Below are positions 54,046 through 62,636 of a DNA stretch of 64,000 bases, one piece after another. Both the position numbers and the translations under genes were made by a program. This DNA comes from an uncultured Erythrobacter sp. (GTDB lineage Bacteria > Pseudomonadota > Alphaproteobacteria > Sphingomonadales > Sphingomonadaceae). Within the stretch, counting starts at the first letter, position 1, and each line of letters begins with the position of its first letter. Location: positions 930,001 through 994,000 of the forward strand of contig CANNBH010000001.1 in NCBI GenBank assembly GCA_947502815.1. Reading direction: 5' to 3'. The notes beneath the pieces were generated by a model that worked only from the letters and a program-made list of their open reading frames with translations, made no database searches and was not told the DNA's origin.

Positions 54046-55071
54046 ATGTCCGCCGATATCCATTCCCTGCCTGCTGGCTCTTCGTCTCAATCGGAGGAGG
54101 TGACGAGCGCTATTGACGGCGAGCGCAGCGTCTATTTGGACGCCTATCTAGCGCCGTTCAAACGTTGGCTTGATCAGGATACAGTGACTGAAATCATGGT
54201 CAATGCACCGGGCGAGGTGTGGGTCGAGGACGCCCGCGATCCCGGAATGAAGAAAATCTCCACGCCCGAGATTGATGACAGATTGGTCCAAAGGCTTGCT
54301 GAACAGGTTGCTCGGGTAAGCCATCAGGGCATCAACCGCGAACATCCTTTGTTGGGGGCGACATTGCCTGACGGCGCGCGTGTTCAATTTTGTGGACCGC
54401 CGGCCAGTCGCAAATATTGGACCATGGCGATCCGGCGGCACCGACGGCTCGATCTGCCGCTTGACGCCTATGACACGGGGCCTTTGGCAGGTGACGTAGC
54501 GATTGAGTTGCCCGATCCTCAAAGAGAGCCGATCTCCTTCTTGCGTGAGGCGATCCGTCATCGCCGTACGATCCTGATTTCAGGGGGCACAAGCACGGGT
54601 AAGACAACGTTCCTCAACGCGATGCTTGGCGAAACTCCCCAGCATGAGCGGGTGGTTCTGGTCGAAGACACGCCGGAGTTGAAATTCCCGGGCGAAAACT
54701 CTGTTGGGTTGGTCGCGGTAAAGGGTGAATTGGGTGAAGCCAAAGTAACGCCCAATGAACTGCTTCAGGCGGCCTTACGTCTGCGCCCTGATCGAATTGT
54801 TTTGGGCGAATTGCGCGGGGCCGAAAGTGTCTCTTTCTTGCGCGCGATCAACACCGGCCATCCGGGCAGTTTTTCGACGATTCATGCCAATTCTCTGCGC
54901 GGGGCTCTGGAACAATTGTCGCTGATGGTGATGCAAACGGGTATCGGGCTTACCCGGTCGGATACGATTGCCTATGCCGCCAGCGTGATTGATGTGATTG
55001 TGCAGCTGGGCCGGGATGCCAATGGTAAACGCGGCATCACGGCAATTGAGCACAGCAAGTCGCTGATTTAA
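54046..55071 (+). CDS. virB11: VirB11 ATPase
   Basis: The 341-residue hexameric traffic ATPase has Walker A ISGGTSTGKTTFLNAML, an Asp box VVLVEDTPELKF, Walker B RIVLGELRGAESVSFL and the His box GSFSTIHANS. It sits on the cytoplasmic face and switches the apparatus between assembly and transport. Last gene of the cluster. No VirD4 coupling protein or relaxase follows within the window. Confidence 0.95.
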   Translation: MSADIHSLPAGSSSQSEEVTSAIDGERSVYLDAYLAPFKRWLDQDTVTEIMVNAPGEVWVEDARDPGMKKISTPEIDDRLVQRLAEQVARVSHQGINREHPLLGATLPDGARVQFCGPPASRKYWTMAIRRHRRLDLPLDAYDTGPLAGDVAIELPDPQREPISFLREAIRHRRTILISGGTSTGKTTFLNAMLGETPQHERVVLVEDTPELKFPGENSVGLVAVKGELGEAKVTPNELLQAALRLRPDRIVLGELRGAESVSFLRAINTGHPGSFSTIHANSLRGALEQLSLMVMQTGIGLTRSDTIAYAASVIDVIVQLGRDANGKRGITAIEHSKSLI

Positions 55072-55216
55072 TCCGTCATTCCAAACGGCGTTCGACACGA
55101 AAATTTGACAAATTCATGGCATCCACCATGTCGTGAATGGTGCCCTTGGTTCTGAGCCGGTTGTGAGCATTTAGGGGACGAAACAGGCAAACGTTTAGAA
55201 AGCCGGCGGGAAAGCA

Positions 55217-57442
55217 ATGAGCAGTCAACCGATCACCGATACGCCTAATGTGCCTTTTGCCTCGTCGTTCGCGGCCCCTTCCGCTGCGTCACCGCCATCC
55301 GCGTCTCCTGCTGCAGTCGCGCCGGGCGGAGAGGGGTACTTTAACCGCGAATTGTCTTGGCTCGCCTTTAATGAACGGGTCTTGGCCGAGGCCTGTAATG
55401 CCCGGTATCCGCTGCTGGAAAGGCTGCGCTTTCTGTCAATTTCGGGCAGCAATCTGGACGAATTCATGATGATCCGTGTTGCTGGCCTTGTGGGTCAGGT
55501 GCAGCGCGGCATTGATAAACCCGCGATTGATGGTCGCACCCCATCTCAACAGCTTTCCGCGATCCGCGAAAAATTGGCCGAATTGTCGGCCCTGCAACAG
55601 GATATTTGGCGGGACATCCACTTTGGGTTGGCGCAAAGCGACATTCACATTGCTGATGAACAACGCGTCAATCCAGAAGCACACACTTGGCTCGAAGCGT
55701 TTTTCTTGGGGGAAATTCTCCCGGTCATCACGCCGCTTGCGTTGGATCCGGCCCATCCGTTTCCCTTCGTCCATAACGAAGGGATGGGCCTGCTTTTCAC
55801 GCTGACGCGGGACGCGGATCAAGAGAAGATCATTGAGATGATCCTGATTCCAACCGCTCTGCCTCGTTTCGTGCGTGTTCCTGATGATCACGCCGCGGGT
55901 GAGGCGATTTACATCTCCATAGCCAGTCTGATCCAACGCTACGCGAAAAGCCTGTTTCCCGGCTTTACAATCCAAGGAGACGGCCTTTTCCGTGTCCTTA
56001 GAGACAGCGATATTGAGATCGAAGAAGAGGCCGAAGATTTGGTGCGCACATTCCGAAGTGCGATCCAAAGGCGCAGGCGCGGGCAGGTGATCCAGCTTGA
56101 GCTCGAAGAAGACTTTGACCCCAAGGCCGAAGCGGTCTTGCTGCAGCAGATCGGGGTGCATGAGGCAGCCGTCATCAAAACCGATGGGATGATCGGCATC
56201 GATGGATTGTCCGAAATTGCGTCTGAAGACCGACCTGATCTTAAATTTGACGCCTATTCCCCGCGCTATCCAGAGCGTGTGCGCGAACATGACGGCGATC
56301 TGTTTTCTGCCATCAGAGAAAAAGACATCGTCATCCACCACCCTTACGAAAGTTTTGAAGTGGTTGTTGATTTCGTCAGGCAGGCTGCCGCTGATCCAGA
56401 TGTCGTGGCAATCAAGCAGACACTTTACCGCGCAGGTTCGCAATCGGCCGTCATCAATGCTTTGATTGAGGCAGCCGAGGCCGGGATCAGCGTCACAGCT
56501 GTGGTGGAGTTAAAAGCCCGCTTTGATGAGGAGCAAAACCTCAAATGGGCGACCAAGCTGGAACGGGCCGGGGTGCAGGTGATTTATGGTTTCACCGACT
56601 GGAAGACGCACGCCAAGGTGGCGATGGTCGTGCGCCGCGAGGATGATGGATTTCGGACCTATTGCCACTTTGGCACCGGGAACTATCATCCGGTCACGGC
56701 AAAGATATACACCGACATGAGCTTCTTCACCGCTGACCCCAAATTGGGCCGCGACGCGGCAAAGATGATGAATTTTGTGACCGGTTATGTCGAACCGCAC
56801 GGGCTGGAATTGATCGCGATAGCGCCTCTGGATCTGCGTGAGGAAATTTACGCCCGGATCGACACCGAGATCGCCAATGCGAAAGCGGGCAAGCCTGCTG
56901 CGATTTGGATGAAGTGCAATCAAATCACCGATTCTGGGATGATTGATCGACTCTATGCCGCCAGCAATGCTGGGGTCAGCGTTGAATTGGTGGTGCGGGG
57001 CATTTGTTGTCTAAGACCGGGAGTAGCCGGTCTTAGCGAGAATATTCGAGTCAAATCCATCATCGGCAGGTTCTTGGAACACAGCCGAATTTACGCTTTC
57101 GCCAATGGTCACGCTATGCCCAGCCCGGACGCGGCGATTTTCATTTCATCAGCTGATTTGATGGGGCGCAATCTGGATCGGCGCGTGGAATCGCTCATCC
57201 CTATCCGCAATCGCACGGTGCACGACCAGATTCTGCAACAGGTCCTGCTCGCCAATATGCTGGATAGCGAGCAAAGCTGGTGGCTGCACTCTGACGGTTC
57301 CTATTCGCGGGTCGAGACAGAGGGCAAGCCGTTCAATTGCCATCGGTACTTTATGACCAATCCTTCGCTGTCAGGGCGCGGCGGTGCGCTTGAGGCGGGC
57401 GCGGTGCCCAAATTGTCGCTGCGCAAAGGTCGGGGCGGATGA
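55217..57442 (+). CDS. ppk1: Polyphosphate kinase 1
   Basis: The 741-residue protein opens with a Pro/Ala-rich extension of about 40 residues, then YFNRELSWLAFNERVLAEA, the hallmark of Ppk1. The phosphorylated His lies in the C-terminal catalytic half (region GRFLEHSRIYAFANG). A second conserved His is in YGFTDWKTHAKVAMVV. It makes polyphosphate from ATP, reversibly, at the inner membrane or cytoplasm. Overlaps ppx by four bases, so synthesis and degradation genes are coupled. The 145 bp before it hold a TTGACA (55105-55110) and an imperfect palindrome (55112-55138), but no promoter can be fixed. Confidence 0.95.
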   Translation: MSSQPITDTPNVPFASSFAAPSAASPPSASPAAVAPGGEGYFNRELSWLAFNERVLAEACNARYPLLERLRFLSISGSNLDEFMMIRVAGLVGQVQRGIDKPAIDGRTPSQQLSAIREKLAELSALQQDIWRDIHFGLAQSDIHIADEQRVNPEAHTWLEAFFLGEILPVITPLALDPAHPFPFVHNEGMGLLFTLTRDADQEKIIEMILIPTALPRFVRVPDDHAAGEAIYISIASLIQRYAKSLFPGFTIQGDGLFRVLRDSDIEIEEEAEDLVRTFRSAIQRRRRGQVIQLELEEDFDPKAEAVLLQQIGVHEAAVIKTDGMIGIDGLSEIASEDRPDLKFDAYSPRYPERVREHDGDLFSAIREKDIVIHHPYESFEVVVDFVRQAAADPDVVAIKQTLYRAGSQSAVINALIEAAEAGISVTAVVELKARFDEEQNLKWATKLERAGVQVIYGFTDWKTHAKVAMVVRREDDGFRTYCHFGTGNYHPVTAKIYTDMSFFTADPKLGRDAAKMMNFVTGYVEPHGLELIAIAPLDLREEIYARIDTEIANAKAGKPAAIWMKCNQITDSGMIDRLYAASNAGVSVELVVRGICCLRPGVAGLSENIRVKSIIGRFLEHSRIYAFANGHAMPSPDAAIFISSADLMGRNLDRRVESLIPIRNRTVHDQILQQVLLANMLDSEQSWWLHSDGSYSRVETEGKPFNCHRYFMTNPSLSGRGGALEAGAVPKLSLRKGRGG

Positions 57443-58998
57443 ACCTTAAGCGCAAGCGGGCAGACCGCGACGGAGTGTTCGCTGGCAACACGCCAGAGCG
57501 TGCCATCATCGATATCGGCTCCAACACTGTGCGTTTGGTGATCTATGGTGGATCGATGCGCGCACCGACGGTGCTGGTGAATGAGAAAGTCACCGCCAAA
57601 TTGGGCCGGGACATTGCTGAAAATGGAACGCTGGCTGACGAGGCTGTCGCGCTTGCTATGCGCGGGTTGGAGCGGTTTGCTTTACTGCTCGACGATCTGG
57701 AAATTGAGGATGTTGAAACGGTCGCCACTGCCGCAGTGCGGGAGGCCAGCAATGGACCGAAATTTGTCGAAAGACTGGAATTGCTCGGCTTTAAACCGCG
57801 TATTTTAAGCGGTGAAGAGGAGGCCTGCCTTAGCGCAAGCGGCGTGATGAGCGCATTTCCAGGTGCGAGCGGCAGCGTCGCCGACCTCGGCGGAGGAAGC
57901 CTTGAGCTGGTCAGCATAAAGGCCGACATCCTGGGCGACCCGGTCTCACTCCCCCTCGGTGCACTTCGGCTGCCAGACTACCGGGAAGAGAACAGCAAAA
58001 CACCAGATTCCGACATGTGCAAACGGCTCGAAAAAGTAGTGCGTAAGAGCGGTTGGGAGCTCTCGAGCGAGGAGGGTTTTACGCCCGAACCGCTTTATCT
58101 GGTTGGCGGCACGTGGCGTGCGATGGCGGTGTTCGCGATGCAGATGCGCGGGCATCCATTGTCCGATCCGCATGGTTTTGAAATGTCGCTTGAAGAGGCT
58201 GAGCAATTGGCAGAATTGCTGACGGCTGAGACTCAGGAAAGTTTGAAAGGCCGGCGCCGAATTTCATCGATGCGCGCCGAAAAATTGCCTGATGCGGCAA
58301 TTTTGCTGCAAGCCTTGTTGGCACAGCTTTCGCCTAGCGGGGTGGTGTTTTCCTCTTGGGGACTGCGCGAGGGGCTGCTTTACGATCGCCTGCCTGATCA
58401 CGGTAAGACGCAAGACCCGCTGCTCGCTGGCGTGTCTGTCTTCGCGACGCAGCGCGGTGCACCGCCGACTTTGGCTACACGCATCGCGGCATGGACCGTC
58501 AATGCGGTGCCAGCGCGAAAACATGGCAGCGAGCGCCTGCGCCTTGCAGCAACAATGCTGGCGCTGGCATCTATGCATATTGAACCCAATATCCGCCTGC
58601 CTCAAGCGATCGATTGGGCGATGCACAAGCGTTGGATTGCGGTTGATGGGGCCGAGCGCGCTATGCTGGCAGCGTCAATTGCGGCCAATGGCAATGCCCT
58701 CGATCTGCCGAGCGATGTGCAATCCCTGGCGAGCGAAGAGGCCCTTGAAGAGGCGATATGCTGGGGGCTGGCAGTTCGGCTTGCTCGGCGCCTAGGTGCA
58801 CGATCTGCCCGGTCTCTTAGGGTGAGCCGCTTGCTGGTTGAAAACGGCCATCTGGTGCTCCGCCTTGCGACAAGTCATGCTGCGTTGTTTGGCGTGCCGA
58901 CCGAGAAGGATATGAAACTGCTTGCGGGCAGGCTCGGTTTGGAATGGTCAGTGGACATTGTGTCGGACGAAGAATTGATCGCAGGCACCGCACAGTAG
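57439..58998 (+). CDS. ppx: Exopolyphosphatase (Ppx/GppA family)
   Basis: The 519-residue protein has an ASKHA-type ATPase fold. IIDIGSNTVRLVIYGG forms the first phosphate loop and VADLGGGSLELVSI the second. The conserved Glu region lies between them, in GEEEACLSASGVM. The C-terminal 200 residues match the HD-like third domain. It releases phosphate from polyphosphate or hydrolyses pppGpp; the ppk1 partner favours polyphosphate. Convergent with yhhQ with only five bases between stops. Confidence 0.95.
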   Translation: MNLKRKRADRDGVFAGNTPERAIIDIGSNTVRLVIYGGSMRAPTVLVNEKVTAKLGRDIAENGTLADEAVALAMRGLERFALLLDDLEIEDVETVATAAVREASNGPKFVERLELLGFKPRILSGEEEACLSASGVMSAFPGASGSVADLGGGSLELVSIKADILGDPVSLPLGALRLPDYREENSKTPDSDMCKRLEKVVRKSGWELSSEEGFTPEPLYLVGGTWRAMAVFAMQMRGHPLSDPHGFEMSLEEAEQLAELLTAETQESLKGRRRISSMRAEKLPDAAILLQALLAQLSPSGVVFSSWGLREGLLYDRLPDHGKTQDPLLAGVSVFATQRGAPPTLATRIAAWTVNAVPARKHGSERLRLAATMLALASMHIEPNIRLPQAIDWAMHKRWIAVDGAERAMLAASIAANGNALDLPSDVQSLASEEALEEAICWGLAVRLARRLGARSARSLRVSRLLVENGHLVLRLATSHAALFGVPTEKDMKLLAGRLGLEWSVDIVSDEELIAGTAQ

Positions 58999-59003
58999 CG
59001 GCC

Positions 59004-59825
59004 CTATTCCTTCGATTGTTTGCCAGCGAACGGAGAGAAATTGGTTTCCGTATCGAACAGATCGACGCCTTCTGCTTTTTTCAACCTTCCAACAACCGCA
59101 TAGGTGACCGGGGTTAAAGCCGCCTCCCATAAGACTTTGAGCAGCCAGTTGGTGACGATAACGGTGATCACATCCTGCGTCTCCCAAATGCCAAGAAAGG
59201 CGATGGGGTAGAAAATGAGACTGTCGATGCCTTGGCCAAAAATGGTGGATCCAATGGTGCGTGACCACAAGGCTTTCCCTTTGGTCCAGATTTTCATCTT
59301 TGCGAGAATGAAGGAATTGACAAATTCACCCGCCCAAAACGCGATGATTGATGCCAGCACAATGCGCCACGTGCTGCCAAAGACCTGCTCATATGCTGCC
59401 TGTCCGTTCCAACTGTCCGCGGGCGGCATGGCGACGACGATGAAGCTCATGAAAGCCATGAAGATCAGCGCGGCAAAACCAGTCCAAATCACTCGGCGCG
59501 CCCGCGCATAGCCATAGACCTCGGTCAAGACGTCCCCAATTACATAGCTTACGGGGAAGAACAGGATACCTGCCCCATAGATGAAGGTGCCGTCGGGTGC
59601 GGGCCACCACCCGGTTGGCCACCAGCTGACTTCAAGGAAGGTCAGCTTTGCCGCGCCTATTATGTTGGACAGCAATAGGATGGCGACAAACGCCGCCATG
59701 ACATATTCGTAAAAGCGGAAATTGGCAGGTGCGTGACTGGTCGCGGCTACGCCATCGTGCGGATCACGGTCAAAACTGGCCCCAGTATCAGAGCCAGCGC
59801 CGGAGAGTGTTTTACGCTTTTCCAT
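59004..59825 (-). CDS. yhhQ: Queuosine precursor transporter (VUT/YhhQ family)
   Basis: The 273-residue protein has about six membrane helices and the family motifs FFPVSYVIGDVLTEVYGYAR and FWAGEFVNSFILAKMKI, plus SLIFYPIAFLG. YhhQ imports the queuosine precursors preQ0/preQ1. A polar N-terminus of about 35 residues precedes the first helix. ATG 59825 is used; a GTG just before it is in frame. It lies head-to-head with the tRNA-Arg gene. Confidence 0.9.
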   Translation of the reverse strand: MEKRKTLSGAGSDTGASFDRDPHDGVAATSHAPANFRFYEYVMAAFVAILLLSNIIGAAKLTFLEVSWWPTGWWPAPDGTFIYGAGILFFPVSYVIGDVLTEVYGYARARRVIWTGFAALIFMAFMSFIVVAMPPADSWNGQAAYEQVFGSTWRIVLASIIAFWAGEFVNSFILAKMKIWTKGKALWSRTIGSTIFGQGIDSLIFYPIAFLGIWETQDVITVIVTNWLLKVLWEAALTPVTYAVVGRLKKAEGVDLFDTETNFSPFAGKQSKE

Positions 59826-59883
59826 CACTTCGCGCTTAGCGTGATTTGAATGCTGGGCAAAGCACGCTATTGGCAGGCGCGAC

Positions 59884-59960
59884 GCGCCCTTAGCTCAGCT
59901 GGATAGAGCACGGGACTTCTAATCCTGAGGCCGCAGGTTCGAATCCTGCAGGGCGCGCCA
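59884..59960 (+). tRNA. tRNA-Arg (anticodon TCT)
   Basis: The 77-base gene has a 7-bp acceptor stem GCGCCCT/AGGGCGC, the D-arm TAGCTCAGCTGGATAGAGCA, an anticodon arm with loop CTTCTAA (anticodon TCT, reading AGA), a T-arm with GGTTCGAATCC, discriminator G and an encoded CCA end. It reads arginine AGA/AGG codons. Confidence 0.97.
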
Positions 59961-60342
59961 ATTTTCTCTCACACGATAATGTGCTTCGCTCGCCTCTCCG
60001 AGGGAACGGCGCGGTTTTGAGCCTCAAGATTGGCCAGTTGGCGTTGCGTTTCCTTACATCTGACATTGGTTTGGCCGCTGCGGTCAAGGCGAGCGGTTGA
60101 GTCCGCTGAAACGCTTGGCCTACGTAAATTTGATTGAATCACCCAAAATGAGAGAGCGAGGGCAGGGCTGGAAGGCTGCGCTCTAAAGGAACAATTGCTG
60201 GAGGAAATCAGGCCTGTGAAGGGTCAAGCGTCCTCTTATTGCAAATGATTCTGATTAAAAATACGATTGACTCTCATTCGCAACAAGATAGTGAACGCAT
60301 CATATTGTTCGTCAAAAAATTGATGCCAAAGGGTCATTTTCT
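59961..60342. promoter_or_regulatory. Region between tRNA-Arg and the heme receptor (382 bp), with Fur boxes
   Basis: No gene is seen here. The last 105 bases are A/T-rich and hold two Fur-like sites, at 60239-60258 (TTGCAAATGATTCTGATT) and 60265-60283 (reverse strand TTGCGAATGAGAGTCAATC). Both share TTGC(A/G)AATG. The promoter of the heme receptor must overlap or follow them, so iron-replete repression is expected. Confidence 0.65.
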
Positions 60343-62616
60343 GTGAAATCCAACCACCAGTTCATTTCCACAATCGCGCTTTCCTGTTCCCTCACAATAG
60401 GCCTGGCGTTGCCAACGGTATCGTTCGCACAGGTCGCCGACGGTCCTCTGTTTGAGGAAGCAGAAGAGGGTCGTAAGGGGCAAATCACCGTCACAGCGAC
60501 TCGAACCCCGGTTATGCTCGAAGAGGCGCCAGCGACGATCACCGTCATCACTGACGAAGAGATCGCAGATCAGCTCGCAACCGATTTGCGGGATTTGGTA
60601 CGGTTTGAACCGGGCGTGACAGTGCGCCGCGCCCCGGCGCGATTTGGCGCTGCGCTTGGGTCCACAGGCAGAGCGCGCAACGAAGATTTCGTGATCCGCG
60701 GTATTGGCGGCAACCGGGTGTTGATCCAAGTGGACGGCATCCGTTCGCCGCAGGGTTTCAGCTTTGGCGCACAGGACGTGGGGCGCGCGGGCTCCACCGA
60801 TGTGAGCCTCGTCAAACAGGTCGAGATCTTAAGAGGTCCGGCGTCGGCGCTTTATGGAAGCGACGGTTTGGCCGGAGCGATCAGCTTCACAACTGCCGAC
60901 CCAGTTGACCTGCAGGGCGATGACAGCTTGGGCGGCTTTGCCCGGTCACAATATTCTAGCGAAGACAATGAATTCGCAAACACCGTGACACTGGCGGCGC
61001 AAAGCGGGGATATTTCGGGTTTTATCGCTTATACACGGCGGGATTTTAGCGAGCTAGAAAATCAAGGTGAGATCGGCGGAACAGGTTCCACGCGCACATT
61101 GCCCAATCCCACCGATGGTTCATCCAATGCGGTTCTGGGTAAATTGGTTTGGAACAACGGCGATCACCGCCTGCGCCTTACCGGGGAATGGCTGGAAACT
61201 GAGATTGAGACCAACGTGCTTTCTGGTCTGGGTGACGTTTTTCTGTTTGGCCCCACACCCACATGGACTGTCGATCGGCTGGATGCCGCTGATACAACCA
61301 GCCGCGCACGCGTTTCTGCCGATTGGACCTATTCGGGCGATGCTGAGGATGTAATCGAATACGCTTTTCTGACCGCCTATTACCAGCAGGGTGAAGACGA
61401 GCAATACACTGAAGAAGACCGCACTCAGTTGAGCTTTATCTCTGCGCCGAACCGGACGCGGATCAACACGTTCGACAATGAGGTGTATGGGTTGAGCGCA
61501 GAAGCGCGCAGTTCGTTCGCTACAGGCTCGATTGCGCACAATCTTGCCGTTGGTGGCGATGTAAGCTGGACGAGGCAAGAGGGGCTGCGCGACGGCACAA
61601 TCCCGCCGACTGGCGAGGTTTTCCCAACACGGGCATTCCCGGCAACGGACTTCACCTTGGGCGGTATCTTCGTAGCGAACGAGATTTCGTTGTTTGATGG
61701 CGCGTTGACACTGTTCCCAGCATTGCGGCTCGATTTCTACGACCTCAATCCGACTGACGATCCCTTGCTGCCATCACTTTCTGCTTCTGGTCAGAGTGAC
61801 AACCGTCTCTCCCCAAAAATGGGCGCGACATTGCGATTGGCCGAGGATTTTCTGTTGTTCGGCAATTATGCCCAAGGATTCCTCGCCCCAACGCCCAGCC
61901 AAGTGAACAATTTCTTTGAGAACCTCGCTTTTGGCTACACGTCGCTTCCCAATGCGGATCTGGGCCCTGAAACGAGCGAAAGCTGGGAATTGGGAGCGCG
62001 CTATATCGGCGACATTTTCTCGCTGCAGGTCGTCGGATTTCAAGGCGATTATGACAATTTCATCAGCCAGCAGGTCGTCGGCGGATCCTTCACTCCTCAA
62101 GACCCGGCTGTTTTCCAGTTCGTCAATTTTGACGCGGTTGAAATCGAAGGTTTTGAAATCAAAGGATCGATGGAGCTAGAGAGCGGCTTTAATGCAAAGC
62201 TCGCGATTGCTTACGCCAATGGTGATACGATCAACGCCGATGGCAGTCGCACGCCGCTCGATACGGTTGATCCCTTCAGCGTGGTTGCGGGTTTTGGCTA
62301 CCGCGACCCTGCTGGGCGCTTTGGCGCAGATTTGAGCCTAACCCACACAGCGCGAAAAGACGCGAATGAGGTTGAACGCGCTGCTGATGGCACCGACCTG
62401 TTCGTGCGGCCCGATCAATCAACCATCATCGACCTAACTGCCTTTTTTGCGGTGACCGATGCACTCAAACTGCGCGCAGGCATCTTCAACCTGTTCGATG
62501 AAAACTATGCTTTGTGGTCCGATGTCCGCGGGCTCAGCGTGGACAATGCGGCAATCCAAGGGGCCTTCACCCGGCCCGGACGCAACGCCAGCGTTTCAGC
62601 AACTTTTCAATTCTAA
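60343..62616 (+). CDS. TonB-dependent heme/hemoglobin receptor
   Basis: The 757-residue product starts at a GTG after AAAGGG. A signal peptide ends at VSFAQ. The plug domain contains ITVTATRTPVMLEEAPATIT, VLIQVDGIRSPQGFSF and VEILRGPASALYGSDGLAGA. The barrel ends ASVSATFQF. The RxxFxNLxxxxY-type C-terminal block (IFNLFDENYALWSDVRGLS) matches the hemoglobin/transferrin/lactoferrin receptor family. It takes heme or heme proteins across the outer membrane with TonB. Fur boxes lie upstream and a DUF6607 gene follows. Confidence 0.9.
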   Translation: MKSNHQFISTIALSCSLTIGLALPTVSFAQVADGPLFEEAEEGRKGQITVTATRTPVMLEEAPATITVITDEEIADQLATDLRDLVRFEPGVTVRRAPARFGAALGSTGRARNEDFVIRGIGGNRVLIQVDGIRSPQGFSFGAQDVGRAGSTDVSLVKQVEILRGPASALYGSDGLAGAISFTTADPVDLQGDDSLGGFARSQYSSEDNEFANTVTLAAQSGDISGFIAYTRRDFSELENQGEIGGTGSTRTLPNPTDGSSNAVLGKLVWNNGDHRLRLTGEWLETEIETNVLSGLGDVFLFGPTPTWTVDRLDAADTTSRARVSADWTYSGDAEDVIEYAFLTAYYQQGEDEQYTEEDRTQLSFISAPNRTRINTFDNEVYGLSAEARSSFATGSIAHNLAVGGDVSWTRQEGLRDGTIPPTGEVFPTRAFPATDFTLGGIFVANEISLFDGALTLFPALRLDFYDLNPTDDPLLPSLSASGQSDNRLSPKMGATLRLAEDFLLFGNYAQGFLAPTPSQVNNFFENLAFGYTSLPNADLGPETSESWELGARYIGDIFSLQVVGFQGDYDNFISQQVVGGSFTPQDPAVFQFVNFDAVEIEGFEIKGSMELESGFNAKLAIAYANGDTINADGSRTPLDTVDPFSVVAGFGYRDPAGRFGADLSLTHTARKDANEVERAADGTDLFVRPDQSTIIDLTAFFAVTDALKLRAGIFNLFDENYALWSDVRGLSVDNAAIQGAFTRPGRNASVSATFQF

Positions 62617-62636
62617 TCTAAGGGAGGAATATTCCG

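Noticed and set aside
46919..55071. T4SS as part of an integrative conjugative element
   Set aside because: No integrase, relaxase, coupling protein, direct repeats or att-like duplication of the tRNA was seen, and flanking genes are ordinary chromosomal genes.
55436..56443. 335-residue minus-strand frame opposite ppk1
   Set aside because: Antisense to ppk1, whose conserved blocks run through the same DNA; no signature of its own.
59890..60087. Minus-strand frame of 65 residues across the tRNA
   Set aside because: Its C-terminal half reads ARPAGFEPAASGLEVPCS, a well-known spurious protein produced by translating the antisense of tRNA genes. The tRNA-Arg explains this sequence.
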